NCBI GenBank assembly: GCA_045603225.1
Contig: JAZULT010000055.1
Location: 1-64,000, forward strand
Reading direction: 5' to 3'
DNA: 64,000 bases
From: RGIG9115 sp045603225
GTDB taxonomy: Bacteria; Bacillota; Clostridia; UBA1381
A model generated the notes under the pieces. The model was not told the origin of the DNA. It worked only from the letters and a program-made list of their open reading frames with translations, and did not search any database. Both the position numbers and the translations under genes were made by a program. Numbering within the stretch: position 1 is the first letter of the stretch; each line of letters begins with the position of its first letter. This document shows, piece by piece, positions 17,558 to 25,408 of the stretch.

Positions 17558-18952
17558 ATGAAATACAACGGAAACAAAGCTGAAGAACTTAAAATTGCTT
17601 ATATCGGAGGAGGCTCAAGAGGTTGGGCATGGGGACTTATGAGTGACCTTGCTTCATGCGATGATATATCAGGCGATGTTTATCTTTACGATATAGATTT
17701 TGAGGCGGCTCAGCACAATGAAATAATAGGTAATCTATATAAAGACTGTGAAGATGCAAAATCTGTATGGAATTATCATGCAGTTAAGACTGCAGAAGAA
17801 GCTCTTACAGGGGCTGATTTTGTAATCATCTCAATTCTTCCGGGAACTTTCGATGAAATGGAAGTTGACGTTCATACTCCTGAAAAATACGGCATTTATC
17901 AGTCAGTTGGTGACACATCAGGTCCGGGCGGAATTGTACGTGCGATGAGAACTATCCCGATGTACGAGGAAATTGCAGAAAACATTAAAAAATACTGTCC
18001 GAAAGCATGGGTAATCAATTATACAAACCCGATGACTCTCTGTGTTAAGACACTTTACAGAGTATTCCCTGAAATTAAGGCGTTCGGCTGCTGCCATGAA
18101 GTATTCGGAACTCAGCATGTGCTTATGAAGGCTCTTGAAGAAGTATGCGGAATCAAGGCGGAAGACAGAACTGAAATTAAAGTTAATCCTGTTGCTGTAA
18201 ACCATTTCACATGGCTTACAAAGGCTACATATAAAAATATTGATTTGTTCCCTGTGTACAAGGAATTTGCAGAGAAGAGTTTAAACGGTATAGAGCAGGT
18301 TGATAAAAACTGGATGAACAACGGTTTTTCAACCGCTGAAAAGGTTAAGATGGATTTGTTCAGAAAATACGGATATATTGCAGCTGCAGGCGACAGACAT
18401 CTTGCTGAGTTCTGCGAAGGCAAATGGTATCTTAAAGACCCTGATACTGTACATAGCTGGATGTTCTGTCTTACATCTGTTGAATGGAGAAAGAAAGACC
18501 TTCAGGATCGTATTCAGCATAGCATTAATAAGAGAAACGGCAGTGAGCCTGTTGAAATTAAGGGAACAGGCGAAGAGGGAATTAATCAGATAAGAGCTCT
18601 TCTCGGTCTTACTGACCTTGTTACAAATGTAAATATTCCGAACGTAGGTCAGATCCCTAATCTTCCTATGGGAGCTGTTGTTGAAACAAATGCTGTATTC
18701 CGTGCAGACTCAGTAACTCCTGTTATGGCAGGTGAAATTCCTAAGGAAATCTACCCGCTCGTTTCAAGAATATGCGGTGAGCAGGAAATGGTAAGTGAAG
18801 CTATTGCTAACAGAGATCTTGACATGATATTCAATGCTTTTGCAAACGATCCGCTTGTAACATGTAGTTACGACGAAGCTAAAGAACTGTTTAAAGAAAT
18901 GGTTACAAAAACAAAGAAGTATCTTACTTCTTATGACCTTACTAACTTATAA
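17558..18952 (+). CDS. GH4 glycosidase, probable alpha-galacturonidase
   Basis: This 464-residue cytosolic enzyme belongs to glycoside hydrolase family 4, which cleaves by an NAD- and Mn-dependent redox mechanism. The Rossmann loop IAYIGGGSRGW lies at 13-23. Metal and substrate residues sit in NYTNP (N157), GCCHEVFG (C179, H180) and VNHFTW (H216). The next two genes degrade galacturonate, so I infer that it splits galacturonic acid from pectin oligomers, as LplD does in Bacillus. Alpha-glucosidase or alpha-galactosidase activity is the alternative. The start has AAAGGAAGG. There is no signal peptide. It is first in a three-gene operon, 12 bp before the next start. Confidence 0.85.
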   Translation: MKYNGNKAEELKIAYIGGGSRGWAWGLMSDLASCDDISGDVYLYDIDFEAAQHNEIIGNLYKDCEDAKSVWNYHAVKTAEEALTGADFVIISILPGTFDEMEVDVHTPEKYGIYQSVGDTSGPGGIVRAMRTIPMYEEIAENIKKYCPKAWVINYTNPMTLCVKTLYRVFPEIKAFGCCHEVFGTQHVLMKALEEVCGIKAEDRTEIKVNPVAVNHFTWLTKATYKNIDLFPVYKEFAEKSLNGIEQVDKNWMNNGFSTAEKVKMDLFRKYGYIAAAGDRHLAEFCEGKWYLKDPDTVHSWMFCLTSVEWRKKDLQDRIQHSINKRNGSEPVEIKGTGEEGINQIRALLGLTDLVTNVNIPNVGQIPNLPMGAVVETNAVFRADSVTPVMAGEIPKEIYPLVSRICGEQEMVSEAIANRDLDMIFNAFANDPLVTCSYDEAKELFKEMVTKTKKYLTSYDLTNL

Positions 18953-18964
18953 TTGGAGAAGAAT

Positions 18965-20245
18965 ATGAATATTGCAAAAAAACAAAGACCTGAAAAGGTG
19001 ATTCAGTTCGGCGAAGGCGGATTTTTAAGAGGCTTTGCCGACTGGATGATTCAGAAAATGAATGATTCGGGATTGACCGATATGGGTATAGTTGTTGTAC
19101 AGCCGATAAAAGACGGGATGTGCGATATGCTTACGGCACAGGATTGTGTGTATACACATTTAATCCGAGGTGTTGAAGGTGTTGAAAAAACTGTTGTTGA
19201 TTCGATTTCACGCTGTGTAAAGCCTTATGATGATTATAATTCATATCTTGCACTTGCTGAAAACCCTGATTTTAAATATGTGATTTCAAATACAACGGAA
19301 TCAGGAATCGTATACCGTGAGGGTGACAAGCTTGATGATGCACCATCGGTTTCATTCCCGGCAAAAGTCTGTGCACTTTTATGGAAGAGATTCAGTCTCG
19401 GTCTTGATGGATTTGTATTTCTGCCGTGTGAGCTTATTGATAAAAACGGTGCGAAGCTTAAAGAAATTATTCTTAGATATGCTGATGACTGGAATCTCGG
19501 AGTTGATTTTATTTCGTGGATAAATGAAAAGAATGTGTTCTGCAATACACTTGTTGACAGAATAAATACAGGTTATCCGAAGGGTGAAGAAACAGGTATT
19601 GACGATAATATGCTAAATACCTCCGAGTATTTCCATTTGTGGGTTATAGAAGGCGACAAAGAAGCACTTTCAGACCTTCCGTTTGATAAAGCCGGACTTA
19701 ATGTTATCATCTGCGACAATCTTGAAATGTACCGTACACGAAAGGTTCGTATTTTAAACGGTGCACACACATCACTTGTTCCTTATGCACTTCTTGAAGG
19801 CTTTGATACTGTAAAGAGCTGTATTGATGATGAAAAAATGCTTACGCACATTAAAAACTGTGTATATAACGAGATTATACCGACTCTCGATTTGCCTGAA
19901 AATGAGCTTAAGGAGTATGCCGACAGCGTTATAGAACGTTTTGCGAATCCTTACATAAAGCATTTTCTGTCTTCAATTGCTCTTAACTCTGTAAGCAAGT
20001 TTAAGGTACGTGTTCTTCCGTCAATCCTTGAGTATATTAAAAGGTATGACAAGATGCCTGATACACTGTTATTTGCGTTTGGCAAGCTTATAGAATTCTA
20101 TAAAGCAGGAACTCCCAATGACGATGAAGACGTTATGAAGTTCATGAAAGAATCTGATGTTAAGGATATCCTTGCAAATACAGAGCTTTGGGGAGAGGAT
20201 TTGACTTTCCTTACAGATGAAGTTACCGGGAGAATGGGAAAATGA
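18965..20245 (+). CDS. uxaB: Tagaturonate reductase
   Basis: UxaB reduces D-tagaturonate to D-altronate with NADH in the galacturonate (isomerase) pathway. The 426-residue protein is of the long-chain mannitol dehydrogenase family: the N-terminal nucleotide-binding part starts KVIQFGEGGFLRGFADWM, and the C-terminal half has the catalytic-type segment TRKVRILNGAHTSLVPYAL. I prefer the ATG at 18965 with GGAGAA upstream over the in-frame TTG that directly abuts the GH4 stop codon. Its stop overlaps the start of uxaA by ATGA. Uronate isomerase (uxaC) is not in this window. Confidence 0.92.
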   Translation: MNIAKKQRPEKVIQFGEGGFLRGFADWMIQKMNDSGLTDMGIVVVQPIKDGMCDMLTAQDCVYTHLIRGVEGVEKTVVDSISRCVKPYDDYNSYLALAENPDFKYVISNTTESGIVYREGDKLDDAPSVSFPAKVCALLWKRFSLGLDGFVFLPCELIDKNGAKLKEIILRYADDWNLGVDFISWINEKNVFCNTLVDRINTGYPKGEETGIDDNMLNTSEYFHLWVIEGDKEALSDLPFDKAGLNVIICDNLEMYRTRKVRILNGAHTSLVPYALLEGFDTVKSCIDDEKMLTHIKNCVYNEIIPTLDLPENELKEYADSVIERFANPYIKHFLSSIALNSVSKFKVRVLPSILEYIKRYDKMPDTLLFAFGKLIEFYKAGTPNDDEDVMKFMKESDVKDILANTELWGEDLTFLTDEVTGRMGK

Positions 20246-21612
20246 TAATACATGAGCTTGACAATGTTGAAGTAAATCTTGAAAACGGACATAAATATGC
20301 ACTTCGTGACATAAAGTCCGGAGAAGATATAATAAAGTACGGAAACCCTATCGGTCATGCAACGTCTGATATAAAAAAGGGTGAACACGTACACAGTCAT
20401 AACATTAAAACAAATCTCAGCGGTAATCTTGAATACAGATATGAGCCATCTGAGGTGAATGATATCAAGCTTGATACGGACAGAACGTTTATGGGTTATG
20501 TCCGGGAAAACGGAGATGTCGGAATACGCAACGAGATATGGATAATAAATACTGTGGGGTGTGTAAACAAGGTTGCAAAAAAGCTCGCTGAGCTTACAGG
20601 TGCATATTCTTTCGATCATCCTTTCGGATGCTCACAGCTTGGCGGAGACCATAAAACCACACAGCTTGTATTAAGAGGTCTTGTAAATCATCCTAATGCC
20701 GCAGGTGTTCTTGTTCTCGGTCTCGGATGTGAAAATAACAATATTCCTGAATTTAAAAATGTTCTCGGTGAATATAATGAAAAACGCGTTAAGTTTCTTA
20801 ACTGTCAGGATGTTGAAGACGAGCTTGAAGAGGGAGTAAGGCTTATTAATGAGCTTAAGGAGTACAGAGACACCTTTAAGAGAGAGCCTGTGCATGTTTC
20901 GAAGCTTAAGCTTGGACTTAAATGCGGAGGAAGTGACGGATATTCCGGGCTTTCGGCAAATCCGCTTGTCGGAAGACTGTCTGACAGACTTATTTCATTT
21001 GGTGGAAGCTGTGTGCTTACAGAAGTTCCGGAGATGTTCGGAGCGGAACATTTGCTTATGCAAAGATGTGAAACGGAAGAGCTGTTTGACAAAACTGTTT
21101 CTCTTATAAATGATTTTAAGGACTATTTCACAAGACATAATCAGGTGATTTACGAAAATCCGTCTCCGGGGAATAAGGAAGGCGGAATCACGACTCTAGA
21201 AGAAAAATCACTCGGTTGCGTTCAGAAAGGCGGTCTCAGTCCTGTAGTTGACGTGCTCAGTTACGGAGATGTACTTACCAAAAACGGACTTTCACTTTTA
21301 AACGGTCCCGGAAACGATATTGTAGCAGTTACAAATCTTACGGCGGCAGGTGTACATATGGTGCTTTTCACAACGGGCAGAGGTACTCCTGTAGGAGCAC
21401 CTGTTCCGACTGTGAAAATCTCGACAAATGCGAAGCTTGCTGAAAGAAAGAAAAACTGGATAGATTTTGACGCTTCATCGACTCTTGAAGGAAATGAGCT
21501 GACAGACGAGTTTCTTGATTATGTTATATCTGTTGCTTCAGGCGAGGAGACTCAGAATGAGAAGAACGACTGCAGAGAAATTTCTATATTTAAGGACGGA
21601 ATAGTTTTGTAA
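20242..21612 (+). CDS. uxaA: Altronate dehydratase
   Basis: UxaA dehydrates D-altronate to 2-keto-3-deoxygluconate, which then enters the Entner-Doudoroff-type lower pathway. The 456-residue protein joins an N-terminal SAF domain (about 1-65) to the UxaA dehydratase body, with NGDVGIRNEIWIINTVGCVN near residue 90, HPFGCSQLGGD near 128 and LKCGGSDGYSG near 226. It is slightly shorter than the enterobacterial enzyme. The start is translationally coupled to uxaB. A hairpin terminator follows within 40 bp. Confidence 0.93.
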   Translation: MIIHELDNVEVNLENGHKYALRDIKSGEDIIKYGNPIGHATSDIKKGEHVHSHNIKTNLSGNLEYRYEPSEVNDIKLDTDRTFMGYVRENGDVGIRNEIWIINTVGCVNKVAKKLAELTGAYSFDHPFGCSQLGGDHKTTQLVLRGLVNHPNAAGVLVLGLGCENNNIPEFKNVLGEYNEKRVKFLNCQDVEDELEEGVRLINELKEYRDTFKREPVHVSKLKLGLKCGGSDGYSGLSANPLVGRLSDRLISFGGSCVLTEVPEMFGAEHLLMQRCETEELFDKTVSLINDFKDYFTRHNQVIYENPSPGNKEGGITTLEEKSLGCVQKGGLSPVVDVLSYGDVLTKNGLSLLNGPGNDIVAVTNLTAAGVHMVLFTTGRGTPVGAPVPTVKISTNAKLAERKKNWIDFDASSTLEGNELTDEFLDYVISVASGEETQNEKNDCREISIFKDGIVL

Positions 21613-21647
21613 ATCATAACTATATTTATTAAAAATATTGTCTTAAA

Positions 21648-21679
21648 ACGCATGATTATTGATAATTGTGCGTTTTTTT
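21648..21679 (+). terminator. Terminator of the galacturonate operon
   Basis: ACGCATGATTAT pairs with ATAATTGTGCGT, with two wobbles, and TTTTTTT follows. Confidence 0.8.
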
Positions 21680-21680
21680 G

Positions 21681-21709
21681 TTGACATACTGCGTGAGATG
21701 TGTTAAAAT
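21681..21709 (+). promoter_or_regulatory. Promoter of the glycine-riboswitch transcript
   Basis: TTGACA (21681-21686), 17 bp and TAAAAT (21704-21709) lie just upstream of the riboswitch aptamer. Confidence 0.75.
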
Positions 21710-21737
21710 ATTAACATAAAAATAAAAACAGCAATAT

Positions 21738-21826
21738 TCTGGAGAGTCTTTGTTTATCAAAGCGCCGAAGGTGTCGCGGATATCGGTACGGTATCTTGCT
21801 TATCTCTCAGGCAAAAGGACAGAAAT
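21738..21826 (+). ncRNA. Glycine riboswitch (single aptamer)
   Basis: The conserved glycine-aptamer blocks are present in order: CTGGAGAG at the 5' side, GCGCCGAAGG in the middle, and CTCTCAGGCAAAAGGACAGA at the 3' side. Only one aptamer is visible, followed by a short region and a terminator hairpin before an amino-acid symporter. In published streptococcal cases a singlet of this kind lowers symporter expression when glycine is high; the same logic is inferred here. Confidence 0.93.
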
Positions 21827-21842
21827 TTGTTACTCTTTGGAT

Positions 21843-21870
21843 GCTGATATTAATATATCAGCGTTTTTTA
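21843..21870 (+). terminator. Riboswitch expression-platform terminator
   Basis: GCTGATAT (21843-21850) pairs with ATATCAGC (21855-21862) and is followed by GTTTTTT. It sits between the glycine aptamer and the symporter start, as an attenuator would. Confidence 0.8.
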
Positions 21871-21893
21871 TTGCAAAAGAAAGGAATTTTTAA

Positions 21894-23294
21894 ATGAACA
21901 TTCAACAAATCAACGATGCTCTCCTTGGGGTAGTCAAAACAGTAAACTCTTATCTGTCGGATTATATTCTGATAATTCTTCTGATAGGTGTAGGTCTTTA
22001 CTTTACAATAAGAACCGGATTTGTACAAATCAGATTCTTTGGCGAGGGTATGAAAAAGGTATTCGGTAAAATATCGTTTAAAGGCGGTAAACAGGAAGGC
22101 GGACTCAGCTCATTTCAGGCTCTTGCAACAGCTATTGCGGCTCAGGTCGGAACCGGTAATATCGTAGGTGCCTGCGGTGCTATTCTTACCGGCGGACCGG
22201 GTGCTATTTTCTGGATGTGGATTATTGCATTCTTCGGAATGGCAACTATATATGCGGAAGCAGTGCTTGCTCAGAAAACTAAGAAAACTCTTCCTGACGG
22301 TACAATTGCCGGAGGTCCTGTTTATTACATAAAGACTGCGTTTAAAGGGAATTTCGGTAAATTTCTCGCAGGTTTCTTTGCAATCGCTATAATACTTGCA
22401 CTTGGTTTCATGGGAAGCATGGTTCAGTCGAATTCAATCAGCAGTGCCTGCGAAACCGCATTCGGTATTCCCGGGTGGATTATTGGTGCGATAATCGTAG
22501 TTGTTTCTGCATTTATTTTCATTGGAGGTGTTCAGAGAATTGCTTCTGTAACAGAAAAGCTCGTTCCTACAATGGCAGTGCTTTATCTTGTAGGCGGAGT
22601 AGTGCTTCTTATCTGCCGTGCAAAATATGTACCTGAAACATTTGCAATGATATTCAGATATGCCTTCCAGCCGACTGCTATTATCGGCGGTGGTCTCGGA
22701 TATGCACTTAAAACTGCGATTAGTCAGGGTGCAAAAAGAGGTCTTTTCTCAAACGAAGCAGGTATGGGTTCAACACCTCATGCCCATGCTCTTGCTAAGG
22801 TAGATACACCGCATGAACAGGGCGTTGTAGCTATGATTGGTGTATTTATTGATACATTCTGCGTGCTTACAATGACAGCTCTTATTGTTATCTCAACACT
22901 TTACACAGGACCTGAACCGATGGTTGCAAAGGATTTTGTGGCAGAAGGTCTTGATAAAACCAATATGGTTCAGAAGTCTTTCTCTATGGTATTTGGCGGT
23001 GGAATAGGAAATGCATTTGTGGCATTTTGCCTTTTGTTCTTTGCATATTCAACAATCATCAGCTGGAACTATTTCGGTAAAATAAATGTTCAGTATCTTT
23101 TGGGTAAAAAAGCTACAATTGTATATACCGTGCTTGCACTTGTGTTTATTTTCCTCGGTTCGCTTCTTTCTAATGACCTTGTATGGGAAATGGCGGATAT
23201 GTTCAATCAGCTTATGGTAATTCCGAACGCAATTGCGCTTTTTGCTCTTGGCGGTATGGTTGTTTCTGAGGTGAAAAATCATAAAAAGAAATAA
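21894..23294 (+). CDS. AGCS-family sodium:alanine/glycine symporter
   Basis: This 466-residue inner-membrane protein, with about eleven helices, imports small neutral amino acids with sodium. Family hallmarks include FTIRTGFVQIRFF near residue 38, the pattern TAIAAQVGTGNIVGACGAI near 80-98 and GAKRGLFSNEAGMGSTPHAHA near 280. The glycine riboswitch in its leader points to glycine as the main substrate. AAAGGAA precedes the ATG. An ECF S-component gene follows after 13 bp and is probably co-transcribed. Confidence 0.93.
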   Translation: MNIQQINDALLGVVKTVNSYLSDYILIILLIGVGLYFTIRTGFVQIRFFGEGMKKVFGKISFKGGKQEGGLSSFQALATAIAAQVGTGNIVGACGAILTGGPGAIFWMWIIAFFGMATIYAEAVLAQKTKKTLPDGTIAGGPVYYIKTAFKGNFGKFLAGFFAIAIILALGFMGSMVQSNSISSACETAFGIPGWIIGAIIVVVSAFIFIGGVQRIASVTEKLVPTMAVLYLVGGVVLLICRAKYVPETFAMIFRYAFQPTAIIGGGLGYALKTAISQGAKRGLFSNEAGMGSTPHAHALAKVDTPHEQGVVAMIGVFIDTFCVLTMTALIVISTLYTGPEPMVAKDFVAEGLDKTNMVQKSFSMVFGGGIGNAFVAFCLLFFAYSTIISWNYFGKINVQYLLGKKATIVYTVLALVFIFLGSLLSNDLVWEMADMFNQLMVIPNAIALFALGGMVVSEVKNHKKK

Positions 23295-23307
23295 GGGGGT
23301 GATTTGA

Positions 23308-23808
23308 ATGAATTCAACAACAAAAAAAATAGTAATGGCATCAATGCTTTCAGCGCTCTGCTGTGTGGCGACAATGCTTATAAAAATTCCGTCACCTTTG
23401 AAAGGATATATGAATCTCGGTGACTGTATAGTTTTATTGGCAGGATTTATGCTGTCTCCGGTCTACGGTTTCCTTACGGCAGGGATTGGCTCGGCACTTG
23501 CAGATGTATTTTCGGGATATATAATCTATGCTCCTGCAACCTTTGTTATTAAAGGTATTATGGCGATTATTGTGCACTACGGTGTACGTGCTATGAAAAA
23601 TAAGCCGGGCGGATTGCCTGCAAAAATTATAAGCGGTGCACTTGCTGAAATAGAGATGATAGCAGGATATTATATATTTGAAGGATTTATGTATGGATTT
23701 ATTCCTTCACTTGTGAATATGCCGGCAAATCTTGCTCAGGGTGTTACAGGCCTGGTTTTTGGTATCGTGCTTGTAAAATTGTTTGAAAAACATAGAATTA
23801 TGGATTAA
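23308..23808 (+). CDS. ECF transporter S component
   Basis: This 166-residue membrane protein has about five to six hydrophobic helices. It resembles the substrate-binding S subunit of energy-coupling-factor vitamin importers. The N-terminal MASMLSALCCVATML and the pattern MNLGDCIVLLAGFMLSPVYG near residue 36 are typical of the DUF1393-like S-component group. S components share an energising module encoded elsewhere; no ATPase or T-subunit gene lies nearby. The substrate is unknown. The neighbouring glycine-responsive symporter does not settle it. A GGGGGTG ribosome site precedes the ATG. Confidence 0.8.
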   Translation: MNSTTKKIVMASMLSALCCVATMLIKIPSPLKGYMNLGDCIVLLAGFMLSPVYGFLTAGIGSALADVFSGYIIYAPATFVIKGIMAIIVHYGVRAMKNKPGGLPAKIISGALAEIEMIAGYYIFEGFMYGFIPSLVNMPANLAQGVTGLVFGIVLVKLFEKHRIMD

Positions 23809-23828
23809 AAAATGGATACGATTTAAAT

Positions 23829-23867
23829 GACGTCACCCCAAAAAGTTTGACTTTTTGGGGTGACGTC
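23829..23867. terminator. Bidirectional terminator between convergent genes
   Basis: A perfect 18-bp stem (23829-23846 with 23850-23867) encloses a three-base loop. The A-run and T-run inside the stem serve both strands, ending the symporter operon and the convergent cysK. Confidence 0.8.
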
Positions 23868-23883
23868 GTTTCACATCCGTTTT

Positions 23884-24813
23884 TTAATCAAACATAGTTG
23901 TTGACAAATATCTGTCTCCGGTGTCAGGGAGAAGAACAACTATTCTTTTACCGTTATTTTCGGGACGTTTTGCGAGGCTGATTGCGGCATGGAGAGCTGC
24001 GCCTGAAGATATGCCGACAAGAATTCCTTCTGTCTGACCGATAAGCTTGCCGGCTGCAAATGCATCCTCGTTTTCTACGGCTATAATTTCATCATATATA
24101 TCAGTGTCAAGGACTTCAGGTATGAATCCTGCGCCTATCCCCTGAATCTGATGAGCTCCGGCAGTGCCTGTTGATAATACGGCAGAAGATGCCGGCTCAA
24201 CTGCTATTACTTGGATATTCTGATTTTTTGATTTAAGATATTTTCCCGTTCCTGTAATTGTTCCGCCTGTTCCGACTCCTGCAACAAATATGTCAACAGT
24301 GCCGTCTGTATCTTCGTAGATTTCGGGGCCTGTGGTATCCATGTGCGCCTGCGGGTTGGCAGGGTTTACAAACTGTCCGGGAATGAAGCTGTCAGGGATT
24401 TCTTTTGCAAGCTCCTCTGCTTTTTCTATTGCGCCTTTCATTCCTTTTGAACCGTCTGTCAGTACAAGCTCCGCTCCGTATGCTCTCATCAGCTGTCTGC
24501 GTTCTGCTGACATTGTTTCAGGCATAACTATAATTGTACGGTATCCGCGTACTGCGGCAACTGATGCAAGTCCGATACCGGTATTGCCGGATGTAGGCTC
24601 AATTATAACTGAATTTTTATTGATTTTTCCGCTTTTTTCAGCATCATCAAGCATTGCCTTTGCAACACGGTCTTTTACAGAGCCTGCCGGATTGAAAAAT
24701 TCAAGCTTGGCAAGAATTTTTGCGTTCAGATTAAATTTTTTTTCAATGTTTCTAAGTTCGAGAAGTGGTGTATGACCAATTAACTGATCGGCTGAAGTAT
24801 ATATTTTACTCAT
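23884..24813 (-). CDS. cysK: Cysteine synthase A
   Basis: CysK is the PLP enzyme that makes L-cysteine from O-acetylserine and sulfide in the cytosol. The 309-residue protein is of normal length. The Schiff-base lysine is K47 in NPAGSVKDR. The substrate loop is EPTSGNTGIG (about 72-81). The phosphate loop is GTGGTITGTG (about 177-186). The start has AAGGAGG, and its own promoter has a consensus layout. It is a single-gene unit. No T-box or S-box is visible in the short leader. Confidence 0.97.
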   Translation of the reverse strand: MSKIYTSADQLIGHTPLLELRNIEKKFNLNAKILAKLEFFNPAGSVKDRVAKAMLDDAEKSGKINKNSVIIEPTSGNTGIGLASVAAVRGYRTIIVMPETMSAERRQLMRAYGAELVLTDGSKGMKGAIEKAEELAKEIPDSFIPGQFVNPANPQAHMDTTGPEIYEDTDGTVDIFVAGVGTGGTITGTGKYLKSKNQNIQVIAVEPASSAVLSTGTAGAHQIQGIGAGFIPEVLDTDIYDEIIAVENEDAFAAGKLIGQTEGILVGISSGAALHAAISLAKRPENNGKRIVVLLPDTGDRYLSTTMFD

Positions 24814-24843
24814 ATCTTTATCCTCCTTAATTACGATGTTTTC

Positions 24844-24872
24844 ATAATATCATATTTTTTTTGTGATGTCAA
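24844..24872 (-). promoter_or_regulatory. cysK promoter
   Basis: On the minus strand TTGACA, a 17-bp spacer and TATTAT lie about 30 bp before the cysK start. Confidence 0.8.
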
Positions 24873-24933
24873 CAGGTTTTTTTCGGGATTTTTATTATGT
24901 CGAATTATGTCGTGCGATTTTTTTGTTTTTTGG

Positions 24934-24962
24934 TTGACATCAGACGGAGTTTGTGATATAAT
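24934..24962 (+). promoter_or_regulatory. Promoter of the 6S-like RNA
   Basis: A perfect consensus promoter, TTGACA (24934-24939), 17 bp, TATAAT (24957-24962), is not followed by any ORF. It drives a structured RNA. Confidence 0.85.
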
Positions 24963-24967
24963 ACAAG

Positions 24968-25133
24968 TACCACAGCAACAATTTTAAATATAAGCGCAGA
25001 TATTTTAGTTAATATCTTTTTTCGTGTTGCCATCTTTTAAGGTAGCGCAAAACAAATTGTGTTTTGTAAAAAAAACGCAGGCTTTAATATGTATTGTTTT
25101 GTGCTATCATATTTTTAGATTGTTGTTGTGGTA
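24968..25133 (+). ncRNA. ssrS: Structured small RNA, probable 6S RNA
   Basis: The transcript begins right after a perfect promoter and folds as one long rod. The ends close as a 15-bp stem (24968-24982 with 25119-25133, one G-T pair). Near the middle GGTAGCGCAAAACA (about 25041-25054) pairs with TGTTTTGTGCTATC (about 25096-25109). Between the stems is a large asymmetric bubble whose 5' side carries a small GATATT/AATATC hairpin. This closing stem, central bubble and upper arm is the 6S RNA plan, and 166 nt fits. The identification rests on structure alone; an uncharacterised sRNA is the alternative. Confidence 0.55.
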
Positions 25134-25158
25134 ACTGGAATCTGGCCTCGTTTTTTTG

Positions 25159-25193
25159 TGCGTGGTACAGATTTCTCTTGCCACGCATTTTTT
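25159..25193 (+). terminator. Terminator downstream of the 6S-like RNA
   Basis: TGCGTGG (25159-25165) pairs with CCACGCA (25181-25187) and is followed by TTTTTT. Confidence 0.75.
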
Positions 25194-25255
25194 GTGCCTG
25201 AAAAACGTGAGAATTACGAAAGGAGAAGCCTTTTATACATTCCGAAAAAATCGCT

Positions 25256-25296
25256 AAATTACAATTTACTATAAAAAATCTTAAGTTAATGACATT
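25256..25296 (+). repeat. Dispersed short repeat, copy 1
   Basis: AAATTACAATTTAC near the left end and TTAAGTTAATGACATT at the right match the copies at 27867 and 33503. This copy has extra bases between the two halves. Confidence 0.65.
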
Positions 25297-25299
25297 GTT

Positions 25300-25345
25300 C
25301 CGGTATCCAGGCGCAAGTTGAACGCATGATTGCCTCTGTTTTAAA
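25300..25345 (-). other. Degenerate tRNA 3'-half-like sequence
   Basis: Read on the minus strand, this has AGAGGCAA, then a T-arm-like CATGCGTTCAACTTGCG and CCTGGATACCGGAA. It aligns with the better preserved unit at 29797-29845 but with several changes. It directly abuts dispersed-repeat copy 1. The rest of 25194-25408 shows nothing else recognisable. Confidence 0.4.
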
Positions 25346-25408
25346 AGTTTGAATCTGTAAGTATGAAAATAAGAAACTTGCTTTAATAACATTAGCCTGA
25401 TTTTTATC

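Noticed and set aside
20098..20619. 173-codon minus-strand ORF
   Set aside because: It is antisense across the uxaB-uxaA overlap, both of which are well supported.
24814..24933. T-box or S-box upstream of cysK
   Set aside because: The leader from the promoter to the start is about 30 nt, with no conserved T-box or SAM-riboswitch motif.
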